Positions 63,287-64,000 of a DNA stretch of 64,000 nucleotides are shown piece after piece (the stretch's first letter is position 1; each line of letters begins with the position of its first letter). The notes under the pieces are model-generated. The model had not been told where the DNA came from. It saw only the letters and a list, made by a program, of their open reading frames with translations, and made no database searches. The DNA comes from Strongyloides papillosus (Eukaryota > Nematoda > Chromadorea > Rhabditida > Strongyloididae). Both the position numbers and the translations under genes were made by a program. Where the stretch lies: contig SRSI01000071.1 in assembly GCA_005656395.1 (NCBI GenBank), positions 310,001-374,000 of the forward strand, read 5' to 3'.

Positions 63287-64000
63287 ATGAATACAATGAA
63301 AGAGAGAAGAAGGAGTAAAGAAATTTCCTCAAAAAAGATGGCATTTGTAGAGGGAAATTTAAAAGAGAGTAGGGAAAAAAATAAATTTTATCCTATTGAG
63401 GAGGATGATTATGAAGATATGGCTATTGGAGATAGTAGAATATATCATAAATCCTCTAAAAATTTTAAAAATAACCATGACATTGTGCCAATTGATGTTA
63501 TTAATGGTTTGGAAATCATTGAGGAAGTTGACGAGAAGGAGGATAATTCAGAGGAAGTCTCAAATGGTGATTCCGATTGTGATATCGTTGAACTTTATCA
63601 TTCATGTGAAAAAAAAAGTACTGACCATAGGTATACCAATGGTAATCGTTTTATTATTGCTTGTGTTGATGGGGAACCATTTACAAGACGAACATATGAT
63701 TGTGATGAAGATCCACACACTAATGATAAAATAAATCTCATTAAAAATAATGAAAATAACTCAGAGAATGATAATTCACATATCTTTTATGGTGTTCAGT
63801 ATAACAATGAGACATTCTTGCAAATATCATCAGAAGAACCATTACAAGACAAATCTTCAAAAGTAATATCAAAGAAAAAAAATGATCAAAGAAAAGGATT
63901 TCTAAGAGGGTAAGTAACTATTAAAAAAAGAATAATAAAAATAAATACATATAATAATTTTAAATTATTTTATTTCAAGTATCTTTCAATCATCCTTCTT
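63287..64000 (+). CDS. Acidic hydrophilic protein, 5' part, runs off the window
   Basis: Exon 1 (63287-63909, 207 codons plus two bases) ends at a GTAAGT donor. Exon 2 begins at 63980 after TTTCAAG and continues beyond the window (GIFQSSF...). The visible part is very acidic and polar (EEDDYEDMAIGD, EIIEEVDEKEDNSEEVSNGDSDCD) with a possible folded segment NGNRFIIACVDGEPFTRRTY and HIFYGVQYNNETFLQISSEE. No signal peptide, membrane segment or known domain is visible. I cannot name it. The start is the first ATG in the frame; a second Met three codons later is an alternative. Confidence 0.6.

Noticed and set aside
1..64000. CRISPR arrays, operons with Shine-Dalgarno sites, phage or viral genes
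   Set aside because: None seen. Spliceosomal introns and protein families show nuclear eukaryotic DNA.

Overview
The window looks like nuclear DNA of a nematode. It is extremely A+T-rich and carries multi-exon genes with very short introns (about 40-75 bases, GT...AG, with T-rich 3' ends). It encodes families typical of nematodes: a cuticlin-type ZP protein, two transthyretin-like (TTR) proteins, a secreted saposin-like protein and a small four-helix membrane protein. Base composition and intron size suggest a Strongyloides-like clade IV worm. That is inference; no marker gene proves it.

Region by region. 1-1007 (+): 3' part of a SLC35D-type nucleotide-sugar transporter whose frame breaks twice. 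1568-8010 (+): a four-exon gene for a 2,099-residue Gln-rich, coiled-coil protein ending in an Sds3-like region and an RGG tail. 8409-9658 (-): cuticlin-type ZP protein. 10557-14145: two nearly identical, inverted ~588-bp repeats around a ~2.4 kb spacer that holds a tRNA-Leu(UAA). 14730-16100 and 18696-20996 (+): a dead and an intact copy of a chitinase-like GH18 gene. Between them lies one TIR transposon inserted inside a related one. 20997-32696: long non-coding stretch with two mariner relics. 32697-36809: two TTR genes, a four-helix membrane protein and a saposin-like protein. 40165-45705: a WDR54-like WD40 protein, a C2H2 zinc-finger protein and an unrecognised 217-residue protein. 45706-54652: almost 9 kb with no gene I can support. 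54653-57946 (+): a cadherin/FN3/EGF/HormR adhesion GPCR. 59784-60216 (-): an unrecognised 128-residue protein. 63287-64000 (+): the start of an acidic protein that runs off the window.

There are no operon-like clusters with very tight spacing. The genes look independently transcribed, several with a possible trans-splice acceptor (TTTTAG or similar) just before the ATG. The most unusual content is the GH18 protein with an altered active site and a large insertion, the adhesion GPCR with a degenerate GPS, the giant Sds3-like protein, the tRNA caught between long inverted repeats, and the nested TIR elements. I found no CRISPR array, prokaryotic feature or virus. Exon-intron models were built by eye from splice signals, reading-frame continuity and family similarity recalled from memory; no database was searched.
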